64,000 nt of DNA from Vulcanimicrobiota bacterium (GCA_027452165.1 DAIDGX010000004.1:62001-126000), one strand, 5' to 3'. Counted from the first letter of the stretch, positions 1-10,079 are shown. The notes: generated from the letters alone by a model not told the origin. A program made the numbers and translations.

Positions 1-2214
1 CCAGTTGAAGAGGTCGTCGAGCGTCATCGTCCTACCGCGTCCGAACGTGTCAGCCATCTCGTCGATACGCTGCAGGCGAAGCGGCGAAAAGAGCTCGTGC
101 AGCGTCGCGAGTTGCGCCGCACCGACCATCTCGACCACCGGTACGTCATGACGCGGCGTGGGGCTGTACGCCCACGTCGCATCGAGCGTCAGCGAACTCA
201 TCTCGGAGTACGTGAGCGAGTCGAGGACTGCCGGATTGAAGTGCCACGCAGCATCGGAGAAGAGCCACGAGCTCAAGTCGTTCCATGCACGCAACTCTTG
301 CCCGCGCGAGACGGGTGTCAGCGGCGCGGCGGATCCCGGTTCACCCTTGACGGCGCGAGAAAGGTATTCGCCGCCGATCGTGTGCGCCGGCATCACCGCG
401 CAGTTGAGGTACCAGCGCATCGGCATCAGGAACGCACTTCGTGCTTCGTCGTAGGCCATGCCTTGCTCGGGGAAACGACGATTGACCGCATCCATGATGC
501 CGTGGAACATACGAAGCTCGGTACCGCACCACGCGAGCGGATGATTGGTGAGGTCGAACGTTGCGACGCGCGGATCGATCGAATGACCACTCGCAAATCC
601 ATCGGCATCCTCATCGCTCGCGAAACGGTATTTCGGGTCGTTCCAGCGCGAGGCCCATTGCGCAAGCGTCGCTTGCGTCTGCGCCGGCGATGCATTTGCC
701 GGAATATAGCCGTATCCGTAGTTCACCGCATAGTAATCGTACGGTCCGAGCACCAGTTGCACGTAGTCGCCTTGCGGCGTGCCCTTCGGCCACAGGTTGA
801 TCGGGCTATACTCCATGACCGAGCTCGCCACTCCGTACGCGTTGGTGAATGAGGTGCTCTGCAAATCCTTGGCCGTGTAGGCTTCGGAACCGATGAAATT
901 GTGCTGCAAGCCGAGATCGTGGCCGGATTCGTGCAGGATCACCGAACGGATGAAACCTTGAGTGAAATTCGCCTCGGCTTGTTTCGAATCGGCGAGCCCG
1001 CGTGCTGGGGCAATTTCGTACTTATAGATCAAACGTCCGCCCACGCCTTCGATCGCATCGAAGTTGACGCCGACGTTGAGCTCTTCACCGGTGCGCGGAT
1101 CGTCCATAATCAGCGCTTCGGCGCCGTACTCGGGACGGCTCGTGTCGATCCAGCGAATCATGTTGTGGGTGATGTCGTCGGGATCCCAATTCGGATCGTT
1201 CGGTTGCTGCTTCACCTCGATTGCATCGAGAATGCCGATCTTCGCAAAGGCTTGATTCCAGGTGAGCAGCGCATCCTTGACCGTCTGACGGTACTCGACC
1301 GGGATGTCGTCGCTCAAGTAGAAGATGATCGGATTCTGCGCGCGCGCCGGCGCTGGCGACGTACGCGGACCAAAGTTCCAGCGCGTGATGTAGTGGACGT
1401 CGCGGCGCAAGATCGCGTCATGCGCGAAATCGAGCAGCGGCTGCGAAAAATAGCCGACCCGCGGATCGTACACGCGCGGTATATATCCGTCCTGCGGAGC
1501 CGCGATGATATTATAGGTCATCTTCACTTCGACGCTGCGTGGATCGGGCGCGTTGTCGATGGTGTCGGGGTTCACCGACATCCACGTCTGATCGACCCGC
1601 AGCACGTCGTTCTTCGGAAACGCTTTCGCGGCCAAGAAAAACGAGCGGTGCGGATCGAGTCCGTACCCATGCATCGGATTCTTCACGGTGTCGCGGAAGC
1701 TCGATGCCAAGTCGGCGACGTCGCCCAAGAACGGATCGGCCGGAATGAGCACGTTCGTGCCGTCCTCGGCGACGATCGGAACCACTGCGACGACCGATGC
1801 CGGAAGCGATTCCTTGACGCCGTGGGCGGCGGCTGCGTTACTTCCCGTCACCGTGTAGGCGTTTGGGTAGCGGATGACGATCGTGCCGTTGACGCGATCG
1901 AAGTGCAGGATGCGCGCGGGCGCGACGTACGGCTCGCCCGGCGCGGGGCCAAAACCGCCGAGTCCCGTAGCGGGAACGGCCGTCTCGATAAAGTCCTTGC
2001 CGAGTTGCGCGTTCTGAATCTCGAGAAAGAACTTGCCGTTCTTTTCGACGATCGGCAGCAGCCCGTTGTGGACCTTCGCGCCTTTGACGAATGCGGCAAG
2101 CGGAGCGGGCTGACCCGCGGCACCGTTCGGTGCTGCCTGCGCGAGCGCACCGAGTGGCGCAAGGGAGAGGAGCAACGCCGCACACGACGCTACCCCGCCA
2201 AGATGACGTAGCAT
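1..2214 (-). CDS. Zinc-dependent metalloprotease (DUF5117/DUF4953-type), 3' end outside window
   Basis: The minus strand reads open from the window edge to an ATG at 2214 (738 codons, no stop inside the window, so the C-terminus is missing). The N-terminus is a Sec signal peptide: a short basic start, a Leu/Ala-rich core and an ALA-Q cleavage region near residue 27. A metzincin-like zinc site HESGHDLGLQHNF starts at His428, and the VMEYSP segment about 30 residues later resembles the Met-turn of this family. Together these match the large secreted zinc-dependent metalloproteases with DUF5117 and DUF4953 domains. Expected role: degradation of extracytoplasmic protein. The substrate is not visible from the sequence. 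The start gives a proper signal peptide. Confidence 0.85.
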   Translation of the reverse strand, partial: MLRHLGGVASCAALLLSLAPLGALAQAAPNGAAGQPAPLAAFVKGAKVHNGLLPIVEKNGKFFLEIQNAQLGKDFIETAVPATGLGGFGPAPGEPYVAPARILHFDRVNGTIVIRYPNAYTVTGSNAAAAHGVKESLPASVVAVVPIVAEDGTNVLIPADPFLGDVADLASSFRDTVKNPMHGYGLDPHRSFFLAAKAFPKNDVLRVDQTWMSVNPDTIDNAPDPRSVEVKMTYNIIAAPQDGYIPRVYDPRVGYFSQPLLDFAHDAILRRDVHYITRWNFGPRTSPAPARAQNPIIFYLSDDIPVEYRQTVKDALLTWNQAFAKIGILDAIEVKQQPNDPNWDPDDITHNMIRWIDTSRPEYGAEALIMDDPRTGEELNVGVNFDAIEGVGGRLIYKYEIAPARGLADSKQAEANFTQGFIRSVILHESGHDLGLQHNFIGSEAYTAKDLQSTSFTNAYGVASSVMEYSPINLWPKGTPQGDYVQLVLGPYDYYAVNYGYGYIPANASPAQTQATLAQWASRWNDPKYRFASDEDADGFASGHSIDPRVATFDLTNHPLAWCGTELRMFHGIMDAVNRRFPEQGMAYDEARSAFLMPMRWYLNCAVMPAHTIGGEYLSRAVKGEPGSAAPLTPVSRGQELRAWNDLSSWLFSDAAWHFNPAVLDSLTYSEMSSLTLDATWAYSPTPRHDVPVVEMVGAAQLATLHELFSPLRLQRIDEMADTFGRGRTMTLDDLFNW

Positions 2215-2332
2215 TCACGCCTCCAAAGCGATAGGGGTCACGCAACGGGGTGTACGCCGTCGCGCGTCATCCCTACGTTTGCAGCAGAGCCTCGCTGCGT
2301 CCTGGGAGACGGATGCCGGAAAGGTGGCCGCT

Positions 2333-3817
2333 TTAGCCGATCTTGGCGAGATGCAGTGCGTCGGCCGTCTCGTTGCGCACCCGGCGACACAGTTCCGCGT
2401 CGTCAGCGATTGATTGGCCATACGACGGGATCATCGCGCTAAACGTTGGCGCCCACGCGGTCATCCGATCCTTGTAGAGGCGCCCGAGAACGTCGAGCAT
2501 GACCGCCACCGCAACCGATGCGCCCGGCGATGCGCCGAGCACCGCCGCAAGCGATCCGTCAGCGGCCGAAACAACCTCGGTACCGAACTGCAACTTCCCG
2601 CCGCTCTTGGCATCGGGCATGATCACCTGCACGCGCTGGCCTGCGACGATGAAGTGCCACTTCGACGGATCAGCGTCGGGGAAGTACTCTTTGAGGGACG
2701 CGTACTTCGCATCTTTCGATTCAAGCACTTGACCGACGAGATACTTGGTCAAATCGAAGTTATCGCGCCCGACCGCGAGCAACGGCCCGAGGTTATCGCT
2801 CTTGACCGACCCGAAGAGGTCAGCGTACGAACCGTGCTTCAAAAACTTCGTCGAGAAGCCCGCGTACGGCCCGAAGAGCAGCGACTGCTTGCCATCGACG
2901 AAGCGCGAGTCGAGATGCGGCACCGACATCGGCGGCGCACCCACGGAAGCTTTACCGTACACCTTGGCGTGGTGGCGTTCGACGGTGGCCTGATCGTCGC
3001 AGCGCAAAAAGATGCCGCTGACCGGAAAGCCGCCGAAGCCCTTCCCTTCTTCGATGCCCGATTTTTGCAAGAGCGGCAACGCGCCGCCGCCGGCGCCGAG
3101 AAAGACCGTGGTCGCATCGAGCGTGCGCACCGCACCGCTCTTCTCGTCCTTGACGCTCACGCTCCAACCACCGGTTGCGAGGCGGCGCAGATCGGTGACG
3201 CGGTGCGAATAGGATACGTTGACACCGCCGAGTCGCTGCAGGTACGCGAGCAGTTGGCGCGTGATCGCGCCGTAATCCACGTCGGTACCGATCGGCATGC
3301 GCGTGGCCGCCACGCGCTGCTGCGGATCGCGACCCTCCATCACGAGGGGCATCCAGGTTTTGAGCACGGCGTGATCCTCGCTGTACTCCATACCCGCAAA
3401 GCAATGATGCGCGCTCATCGCCTCGTAACGCCTGCGTAGGAACGCGACGTTCTCGTCACCCCAGACGAAGCTGATGTGCGGCACGTCGTGGATGAAGCTC
3501 TCCGGCGCGTCAAGTTTGCCGCCGCGCACGAGGTAGGCCCAGAACTGACGCGAGAGGTCGAACTGCGTGTTCACCTTTAGCGCACGATCGATCGTGACAC
3601 TGCCGTCCTTGCCTTCGGGCGTGTAGTTCAACTCGCAGAGCGCCGCGTGTCCGGTGCCCGCGTTGTTCCACGCGTTCGAACTTTCTTCGGCTGCGCTCGG
3701 CAGCGTCTCGAAGATCTCGACGGTCATCTGGGGATCGAGTTCCTTGAGCATGGCGGCGAGCGTCGCGCTCATGATGCCGCCGCCTACGAGGACGATGTCG
3801 GTACGGTTATCGGCCAT
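2333..3817 (-). CDS. mqo: Malate:quinone oxidoreductase
   Basis: Mqo oxidises malate to oxaloacetate with FAD and passes electrons to the quinone pool at the inner face of the cytoplasmic membrane. The 494-residue length is normal for the family. An FAD-binding [11 protein letters not shown] motif lies at residues 11-21, followed by the family block [21 protein letters not shown] near residues 45-65. The C-terminal half carries the usual GASPGAS and PSYG segments. No partner gene is adjacent; the upstream neighbours are secreted peptidases, so this is probably a single gene. The sucD fragment at the other end of the window fits an active TCA cycle. Confidence 0.95.
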   Translation of the reverse strand: MADNRTDIVLVGGGIMSATLAAMLKELDPQMTVEIFETLPSAAEESSNAWNNAGTGHAALCELNYTPEGKDGSVTIDRALKVNTQFDLSRQFWAYLVRGGKLDAPESFIHDVPHISFVWGDENVAFLRRRYEAMSAHHCFAGMEYSEDHAVLKTWMPLVMEGRDPQQRVAATRMPIGTDVDYGAITRQLLAYLQRLGGVNVSYSHRVTDLRRLATGGWSVSVKDEKSGAVRTLDATTVFLGAGGGALPLLQKSGIEEGKGFGGFPVSGIFLRCDDQATVERHHAKVYGKASVGAPPMSVPHLDSRFVDGKQSLLFGPYAGFSTKFLKHGSYADLFGSVKSDNLGPLLAVGRDNFDLTKYLVGQVLESKDAKYASLKEYFPDADPSKWHFIVAGQRVQVIMPDAKSGGKLQFGTEVVSAADGSLAAVLGASPGASVAVAVMLDVLGRLYKDRMTAWAPTFSAMIPSYGQSIADDAELCRRVRNETADALHLAKIG

Positions 3818-3904
3818 AACACCACGGACGATACGACCTCTCCGGCACCCCCGGCAACGTCAAAGTAGGCAGCCGGCCCCAAAAGGAGAGTCCCGCCAAG
3901 CAGA

Positions 3905-3927
3905 CGGCCCGCCAAAAAAGCGGGCCG
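3905..3927. terminator. GC hairpin after the S10 peptidase pair
   Basis: CGGCCCGC and GCGGGCCG form an 8-bp perfect stem around a loop that reads as a T-run on the minus strand. It lies about 27 nt past the stop of the downstream S10 gene. There is no T-run after the stem, so the terminator call is tentative. Confidence 0.45.
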
Positions 3928-3953
3928 CGTGCTACCGGAGCGGGGGCGATGCG

Positions 3954-5513
3954 TTAGGGAGCCGCTTCGCCGTACCAGCGTTCGAGATCGCGATGGTATG
4001 CGTCGAGCGCCGATTGGTTGAGGTAGATCATGTGCCCCGACTGGTAGAAGCCGTAGGTGATGTTGCGCTGGAGTTGCGGGGAGAGGTTCATGTGCTCGAG
4101 GGTGTACTTGGTCGCAAGCCACGGCGTTGCGAAATCATAGTACCCGTTCGCCGAGAAGACGCGCATCTTCGGATTATCCGACATCGTCTGCGCCAGCTGC
4201 GGAGCGACGTTGATATCGTTTTCGCCGTCCTGCCACGAATAGAGCCCGCTCTTACCAATCAGGGCATAGGTATCGGGGCTATAGGGAATCGGCGGGTTGT
4301 ACTTGAGCGTTTCACGCAAGTACTGATTCACCGCGGTCGTGTAGGGCGCGTTCATCGCGTCGTCGCTTGCATCACCATCGGGGTATGTGCTGCCCGGATC
4401 GAGCGTATGCACCGAAAAGCGGCCGTCATACCGGCCGATCGTCTCGGCCTTATCGCGCAACGATGCCGCGAGGAAGCGGCCATAGGGCACCATGAGATGC
4501 GAGTTGATGAGGTACTGGACCGGCATTCCGATGTAGCGGTGCATCTGCTCGGCGATCGCCCGCGTTTGAGCGGCGCTGCGCGTGTCGCCGGCGAGCAGCG
4601 CGTCGTAGTACGTGGTCAGCGCAAAGTGCGCGGCACTCTGGATGAACGCCTTCTCACTTCCGACGTGCGGCACCTGATCGTGATACCACGCGGTCGCGGC
4701 CTCGGTCGGGAAGTAGAACACGAAACCCATCAAACCGTCGCCGCCGATCGCCGCGTCTACGTACGACGTGTCTTGCGACCAGTCGAGTTGGAAGTCGAGA
4801 ATCGACGACTGCGAGACGATACCGTTGAGCGCGACGCCGTCGTTGAAGAGGATCGACGACAGTTCGGCCGAGCGCGGCGTCCCGTAGCTTTCGCCGAATA
4901 AAAATTTCGGAGAGTTCCAGCGCCCGAACTTCGTGCAATAGCGCTCGATGAATTGGGCAAACGCCTTGGCATCGTGCCGGAGGCCGAAGAAGTCCTTTGG
5001 CTTACCGACCCCCATGATGCGCCCGAACCCGGTGTTCGGCATGTCGATGAAGACGAGATCGGTTTTGTTCAGGATCGAATCATGATTCTCGACCCAGTGA
5101 TAGGGCGGCGCGCCCGCGAGGCGGTCGCCAGCGGTCACGACATGCACGGGGCCGACCGATCCCATGAGCAACCACATCGACGAACTGCCGGGCCCGCCGT
5201 TGTAGAGAAACGTCACCGGACGGTGCGGATCGTTCCCGACGGTGTATGCGACATACGACATACGCGCAGTCGCCTGATTCTTCTCGTTCTTGAGCGTGAG
5301 CGTTCCGGCTCGCGCGGTATAGTCGATCGTCTTTCCATCGATCTCCACCGTGTGATGCGTCACGGCATCGGGTGTATAGGGCATGGAGATCGGTTTGGGC
5401 TTCGGTTTTGCGTGCGCGGGCGCAGCCGCGGCGGCACCGAGTGGCGACATGATCACCGCGCAAGCGGCGGCGGCACCGACGAAGCGTCGGATCGTGAATC
5501 GTATCGTGTTCAT
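3954..5513 (-). CDS. Peptidase S10 family (serine carboxypeptidase-like) exported protein, copy 2
   Basis: 519 residues from the ATG at 5513, which overlaps the stop of the upstream paralogue by one base (TAATG). The N-terminus is a signal peptide (basic start, then FVGAAAACAVIMSPLGAAAAA). The nucleophile lies in GESYGTPRS at Ser209, an oxyanion-type YNGGPGSSS sits near residue 100, and the C-terminal SGHM supplies the likely catalytic His, all typical of S10 alpha/beta-hydrolases. Expected function: carboxypeptidase or esterase outside the cytoplasm. The open frame extends 57 codons upstream into the paralogue, but that extension copies antisense-like sequence and would bury the signal peptide. 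Confidence 0.85.
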   Translation of the reverse strand: MNTIRFTIRRFVGAAAACAVIMSPLGAAAAAPAHAKPKPKPISMPYTPDAVTHHTVEIDGKTIDYTARAGTLTLKNEKNQATARMSYVAYTVGNDPHRPVTFLYNGGPGSSSMWLLMGSVGPVHVVTAGDRLAGAPPYHWVENHDSILNKTDLVFIDMPNTGFGRIMGVGKPKDFFGLRHDAKAFAQFIERYCTKFGRWNSPKFLFGESYGTPRSAELSSILFNDGVALNGIVSQSSILDFQLDWSQDTSYVDAAIGGDGLMGFVFYFPTEAATAWYHDQVPHVGSEKAFIQSAAHFALTTYYDALLAGDTRSAAQTRAIAEQMHRYIGMPVQYLINSHLMVPYGRFLAASLRDKAETIGRYDGRFSVHTLDPGSTYPDGDASDDAMNAPYTTAVNQYLRETLKYNPPIPYSPDTYALIGKSGLYSWQDGENDINVAPQLAQTMSDNPKMRVFSANGYYDFATPWLATKYTLEHMNLSPQLQRNITYGFYQSGHMIYLNQSALDAYHRDLERWYGEAAP

Positions 5514-7069
5514 TATGAATGCAGCGCCTCGTCGTACCAGTGCTCGAGATCGCGGTGATATGCGTCGAGCGCCGATTGGTTGAGATAGATCATGTGTCCC
5601 GATTGGTAGAATCCGTAGGTGATGTTCTTCTGCAGATTTTCCGGCATGTTCATGTGTTGCAGCGCGTACTGCGTTGCCAGCCACGGTGTCGCAAAATCGT
5701 AGTATCCGTTCGCCGAAAATACCAGCATCTGCGGGTTCGACATCATCGTCTGCGCCAAATCGGGAACGACGTTAATATCGCCTTCGCCGCCCTTCCACGA
5801 GCGCAGGCCGGCCTGCGCGATCAACGCGTAGGTGTCGTTGCTGTAGGGAATCGACGGGTTGTATTTAAGCGTGTTGCGCAGGTAGTCGTTGACGGCCGTC
5901 GTGTACGGTGCAGCCATCGCGTCATTGGATGCATCGGTGTTCGGCGAGGTTGCTTCGGGGTCGAGGGTGGATTCGGCGAAACGCCCGTCGAGGCGGCCGA
6001 TCACTTGCCCTTGATTGCGCAAGAGCCCCGAGAGGAAGCGCCCGTACGGCACCATCAGATGCTGACGCACCAGATAATCGACCGGAAGCCCGATGTACCC
6101 ATGCATCTGCTGCGCGACCGCGCGCGTTGCCGCGGGGCTCAAGGTGTCACCATGCAAGAGCGCATGGATGTAGGTGGTCATCGCAAAATGCGCTGCCCCG
6201 TTGATGAACGCTTCTTCGCTACCGTTGCGCGGCACCATGCCGTGGTACCATGCCGCAGCCGCCATCGTGGGAAAGTAAAAAGCGTATCCGAGGTTACCGC
6301 CGCCGATCGCGCCGTAGAGATACGGGTAATTCTGCGACCAGTCAAGATGGAAGTCGAGCACGCTCGACTGCGACACGATCCCGTTAAGCGCGATACCCTT
6401 ATTGAAGAGCACTTGCGAGAGCGCAGCCGAACGCGGCGTGCCATAGCTCTCGCCAAAGAGAAACTTCGGCGAGTTCCAGCGATTGAATTTGGTGATGTAG
6501 TTCGAGATGAATTGTCCGAAGGCTTCGGCATCGTGCTGGAGGCCGAAGAAATCTTTCGGCTTACCCACGCCCATGATGCGACCAAAGCCGGTGTTCGGCA
6601 TATCGACGAAGACGAGATCGGTTTTATCCAGGATCGAATCGTGGTTGGCGATCCAGTGGTATGGCGGTGAACCGGCGAGTCGATCGCCTGCGGTCACCAC
6701 ATGCACGGGGCCGACCGAGCCCATCAGCAACCACATCGACGAACTGCCGGGCCCGCCGTTGTAGAGGAACGTAATCGGGCGATGCGGATCGTTCCCAACG
6801 GTGTAGGCGACATACGACATCTTTGCCGTCGGCTGGTTCATCGCGTTATGCAGCGTGATCGTTCCGACGCGCGCCGTGTACGCGATCTGCTTTCCGTCGA
6901 TCTCGATCGTGTGTTGCGTCACGGCGTCGGCCGGAAATTCGGCTGCAAGCGCAGGTGCAGGCGCGGCGCTCGGGGGCTTCGGCGATGCGTGATGGTTCGA
7001 CTTTGCGGCCACCGCTATCGGCCCGCCGGCGAACGCACACGCAATCGCTAATGCGAGGAAGCGTTTCAA
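5513..7069 (-). CDS. Peptidase S10 family (serine carboxypeptidase-like) exported protein, copy 1
   Basis: 518 residues, with an N-terminal signal peptide (MKRFLALAIACAFAGGPIAVA). It is closely similar along its whole length to the following gene. GESYGTPRS with Ser208, YNGGPGSSS and SGHM are all kept, so both copies look catalytically competent. The pair is translationally coupled (TAATG) and is best read as a recent tandem duplication. The most divergent parts are the signal peptide and the linker before the VTxHTxEIDGK segment. The substrate cannot be deduced. Confidence 0.87.
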   Translation of the reverse strand: MKRFLALAIACAFAGGPIAVAAKSNHHASPKPPSAAPAPALAAEFPADAVTQHTIEIDGKQIAYTARVGTITLHNAMNQPTAKMSYVAYTVGNDPHRPITFLYNGGPGSSSMWLLMGSVGPVHVVTAGDRLAGSPPYHWIANHDSILDKTDLVFVDMPNTGFGRIMGVGKPKDFFGLQHDAEAFGQFISNYITKFNRWNSPKFLFGESYGTPRSAALSQVLFNKGIALNGIVSQSSVLDFHLDWSQNYPYLYGAIGGGNLGYAFYFPTMAAAAWYHGMVPRNGSEEAFINGAAHFAMTTYIHALLHGDTLSPAATRAVAQQMHGYIGLPVDYLVRQHLMVPYGRFLSGLLRNQGQVIGRLDGRFAESTLDPEATSPNTDASNDAMAAPYTTAVNDYLRNTLKYNPSIPYSNDTYALIAQAGLRSWKGGEGDINVVPDLAQTMMSNPQMLVFSANGYYDFATPWLATQYALQHMNMPENLQKNITYGFYQSGHMIYLNQSALDAYHRDLEHWYDEALHS

Positions 7070-7170
7070 CGTGTTATCTCTCCTGGAAAGCGCTCTCTAC
7101 CGCGCCGTTCAAGTGTCGTATTATAGGCACAATGCGGCAGCGAGCGTAGCGTGCGGTTGTAGTGCAACCG

Positions 7171-7845
7171 TCAAGCCCGCGAGTCCTTTGCCAGGCGGGT
7201 CGTACTCGTGCCGCTATGGATCGAGATGATGCCGACGCCGCGCGCATAGGTCGTCATGGTGACCGATTGCACGTGAACGGGAATACTCTGCCCCATCACG
7301 TGCTCGACCCCGGACACGGTGACGTGCGAGCGTTCCACAAGCACCGTGAACGTGCCGGCCGGAACATGCGCCGTTCGCATTCCAACAAAGCGGTTGGCGA
7401 CGGTGACCGTGCCGATCAATCGAGCCGACACGCCGGGCGCCTGCGCGGTGCTGGTAAAGGTAAAATGATACGACCATGCGGTACCCAGGCGCCACTGCGC
7501 TGGCGGCGGCAGCACATAGCCCACGATGCCGGAGGCTTTCATCGTGTATCCCTGCGTGGCGATCGGCAGCGTTCCCGCCACATCAACAGCGGGAAGCGAC
7601 CAACCGTGCGCTCCGCATCGCCAGCGCAACGTCAGTGGATTCATTCCCGTTTGCACCTCGGTAAAGCCGTGCGACGATGTGGCCACGACCCGAACGCGAT
7701 AGCGGCCAGGCACGGGCCCGCTCACGACGTACGCCCACGTTGTCCCGAGAGCCGACGGAAGATATTCGTTGGAGCACGCCCGCGCAACGCCGGCCGCAGC
7801 AACCAGCAGCGTGCCGAGGGCCACGCTAAAAAGACGATTGAACAT
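7171..7845 (-). CDS. Hypothetical exported protein
   Basis: I do not recognise the family. From the ATG at 7845 it has 224 residues, beginning MFNRLFSVALGTLLVAAAGVA with an ARAC site that could be a signal peptidase cleavage or a poor lipobox. The rest is mostly beta-type sequence (alternating V/T/hydrophobic) ending in a strand-rich region, with no catalytic motif. Alternative starts at 7857 or 7908 would lengthen the N-terminus. The divergent gene on the other side also encodes an exported protein, so 7846-8031 probably holds promoters for both. Confidence 0.6.
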   Translation of the reverse strand: MFNRLFSVALGTLLVAAAGVARACSNEYLPSALGTTWAYVVSGPVPGRYRVRVVATSSHGFTEVQTGMNPLTLRWRCGAHGWSLPAVDVAGTLPIATQGYTMKASGIVGYVLPPPAQWRLGTAWSYHFTFTSTAQAPGVSARLIGTVTVANRFVGMRTAHVPAGTFTVLVERSHVTVSGVEHVMGQSIPVHVQSVTMTTYARGVGIISIHSGTSTTRLAKDSRA

Positions 7846-8031
7846 CCGCCCGCTCATTGGCGCCCGGGCCTGCTGCTCCCGCAAATCGTGCGCTCGCCGC
7901 CGAAGCACCCAAAAAATAAGCGACCTAAATCAACGGATTCGCTTGGCAGCGGCCCGAACGTCTTTTGTCGCACGCACGTATTTCACGCCGCGTTGCTACC
8001 GCCATACCACTGTGGCGAGAGGAGGACGAGT

Positions 8032-8688
8032 ATAAAGTGGACCTGGGGCCTTGGAGCATCCCTGACCGGCATCGCGTGCGCCGCCCTTATCGCTGGCTGC
8101 GGCGGCGGCAGCACCGGCGGAAGTAGTACGCCCGCGACGGCATCGCCAACCACATCGCCTTCGGGCTCACCGACGACCGCGCCATCCGCGGCGTTCCCGT
8201 GCGGCTCGGTCTCCGGCACAACCTCGGGCACGCTTACCCCAAGCGTTGGGACGGCCATGGCGTTTCCGGCGCTTGGCACATGCACGTCCAGCATTACCTT
8301 CCAGACCGGCACGACGATTGCGGCGGGCACAACAATCAGCGCAACCTCGAGCCTTACGCCACCCGCAGGCGCACCGTCTCCGTTGCCAACCAATCCGGCC
8401 GGCACGAATGCGCCGACCCCGTTGATATTCGAATCGTTCACGTTGAACTCCGGAAGCATTACCGTACCCACGGGCGCATCGGCCGCACCAGTTCAGTCGC
8501 TCACGCTTGCAAGCACGGGAACGTGCAGCGCGTATTACCAGACGTTTGCAACCCCAAGCGGATGGCAGGGATACGGGAACGCCGGAACGTTAAGCGGCCT
8601 CACGATCAACTTCCCAACGGGAAACAACAGTAACTCGACCACGTTAACGGCCGGGACACAATACTACCTCGCCTACGTCTGCTTCTAG
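8032..8688 (+). CDS. Putative lipoprotein, Thr/Ser/Gly/Pro-rich, with apparent ATA start
   Basis: The protein has a clear lipoprotein signal: hydrophobic stretch then LIAGC, followed by a Gly/Ser/Thr/Pro linker and a beta-rich domain with two Cys pairs. A strong Shine-Dalgarno (GAGAGGAGG, 8017-8025) sits six bases before an in-frame ATA at 8032; no ATG, GTG or TTG lies at that spacing, and the GTG at 8037 is out of frame. A TTG at 7993 is possible but has no ribosome binding site. From ATA the product is 218 residues. Function unknown. Confidence 0.6.
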   Translation: MKWTWGLGASLTGIACAALIAGCGGGSTGGSSTPATASPTTSPSGSPTTAPSAAFPCGSVSGTTSGTLTPSVGTAMAFPALGTCTSSITFQTGTTIAAGTTISATSSLTPPAGAPSPLPTNPAGTNAPTPLIFESFTLNSGSITVPTGASAAPVQSLTLASTGTCSAYYQTFATPSGWQGYGNAGTLSGLTINFPTGNNSNSTTLTAGTQYYLAYVCF

Positions 8689-8713
8689 CGACACCGACGC
8701 ATCGCGCATGCAG

Positions 8714-8755
8714 CACGAGTGGCCTCCGTCACCTTAGGGCCGGGGGCCACTCGTG
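8714..8755 (+). terminator. Inverted repeat after the lipoprotein gene
   Basis: CACGAGTGGCC and GGCCACTCGTG form an 11-bp perfect stem with a 20-nt loop, 25 nt past the stop. No T-tract follows, so it may stabilise or end the transcript without being a textbook intrinsic terminator. Confidence 0.5.
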
Positions 8756-8849
8756 TAGGCTAACCCACGACGCGACGCGCCCTAGCCCTAGTCACGTCGA
8801 TCGACCGTTGCAGTAGGCACCTGACAACATTTCTCGTCAGGAGGCCTTC

Positions 8850-10079
8850 ATGCAACCGGTTACCCTTACTGCGCCCGGCTCGCGTACGCTCGAGTTTGGT
8901 ATCTATCGCGACGGCGACAACAATCTCGACGCCTCACAGGCTGTGACGCTCGCTCAAGCGCTCCGCACGAGCGCCAGCGACCCGAATATCCAGTTCACAG
9001 TCGAAGATACGACGGGACTCCGGATCGCGGGCGGCGACATCGTCGAGGGGCGCACCCGTACCGATAGCTTCACGATCGCCGACGGTACTGTTCACGACGC
9101 GCATATCGGCCGTGCGCAGAACATGGCGCGCGAATCGAATCTTGCAACCTTCGTCGCGCGTACGCTCGACAACGCCGAGGCAACGGGCGCAAAACAGACG
9201 TGGATCGATCTCGTCGATCATGGCGGCGGCGACGGCGGCGGGCTCGAGACGCACACGGGTGCGGTAATGTCGATGCCCAACATGGCGAAGGCCATCGCCG
9301 ACGGCGTTGCCTTGCACGCACGCGCGCATCCCGAAGATGCCGGGCGCGGTGTGGACGGAATCGTGGCCAACCAATGCCTGATGGACACGATGGGATTTGC
9401 CGACGCCCTCTCGCACGCAGGCGTGAAGTACCTCGCAGCGAGCCCTGAGACGATGGTGTCGCCGGGCGTCCCAAGCGGCGTGGCGCACGACATCGCCGCG
9501 CATCTCGACGATCCCGGCGCGATGGCACACGCTGTGACGACCGACGTGATGCGCACGCACTATGGCGGCCCGCACGGATTCGGTCCGGCGGCGGCGTTCG
9601 ACGTGCTCGATCTCGCGCCGCAGAAGCTTGCGCGCGCGGAGGATGCTATCAAAACATTCAACGACAGCGCGTCACACGCGGCGGGCGATCCGGCTCTGCG
9701 GGCGCGGTTGCGGCACGATATCGGTTCGGTGCAAGGCATGGTGCGCTTTCACGATGCCACGCCCGACATGCCGTGGCACGCCGATCGTCCGGCGATTGCG
9801 ATGTATCGCGCGGTCGCAAGCGACGCCGCCCTCGATCCCGCCCTGCGGCGCGAGGCTAGCAACGCAGCCGATGCGATCGGCGGCATGCTCCTCGCGCACC
9901 GTGAGAGCGCACGCTTCGCGCCGTTCGATGGATCGAACTACCGCGATGCCGTCGGCCCGACGATCCACGCGCCGCTTTCGACGCGCGAGCGCGATCCGTG
10001 GGCGCCGGCAATTAGCGAAACGCACAATGCGTTTTACGTCGCGACGGATCAGGCTTCCTTAGCCGACGCCCTTGCCTGA
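8850..10079 (+). CDS. Clostripain-like cysteine peptidase (family C11)
   Basis: 409 residues, start supported by CAGGAGG eight bases upstream. The N-terminal strand GIYRDGDNNLD is the hallmark opening of C11/clostripain-related proteins. The catalytic dyad fits His124 in LVDHGGGDGGG and Cys176 in NQCLMDTM, with the following LAASPE segment also typical. No signal peptide is visible, which is unusual because many C11 members are exported. C11 enzymes cut after Arg or Lys and often self-process. The gene stands alone, convergent with a LysR regulator. I am confident of the family but not of the substrate. Confidence 0.8.
   Translation: MQPVTLTAPGSRTLEFGIYRDGDNNLDASQAVTLAQALRTSASDPNIQFTVEDTTGLRIAGGDIVEGRTRTDSFTIADGTVHDAHIGRAQNMARESNLATFVARTLDNAEATGAKQTWIDLVDHGGGDGGGLETHTGAVMSMPNMAKAIADGVALHARAHPEDAGRGVDGIVANQCLMDTMGFADALSHAGVKYLAASPETMVSPGVPSGVAHDIAAHLDDPGAMAHAVTTDVMRTHYGGPHGFGPAAAFDVLDLAPQKLARAEDAIKTFNDSASHAAGDPALRARLRHDIGSVQGMVRFHDATPDMPWHADRPAIAMYRAVASDAALDPALRREASNAADAIGGMLLAHRESARFAPFDGSNYRDAVGPTIHAPLSTRERDPWAPAISETHNAFYVATDQASLADALA

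Noticed and set aside
7162-8031. Long N-terminal extension of the lipoprotein frame
   Set aside because: It is antisense to the exported protein at 7171-7845 and would bury the lipoprotein signal peptide. The Shine-Dalgarno at 8017-8025 marks a start near 8032.
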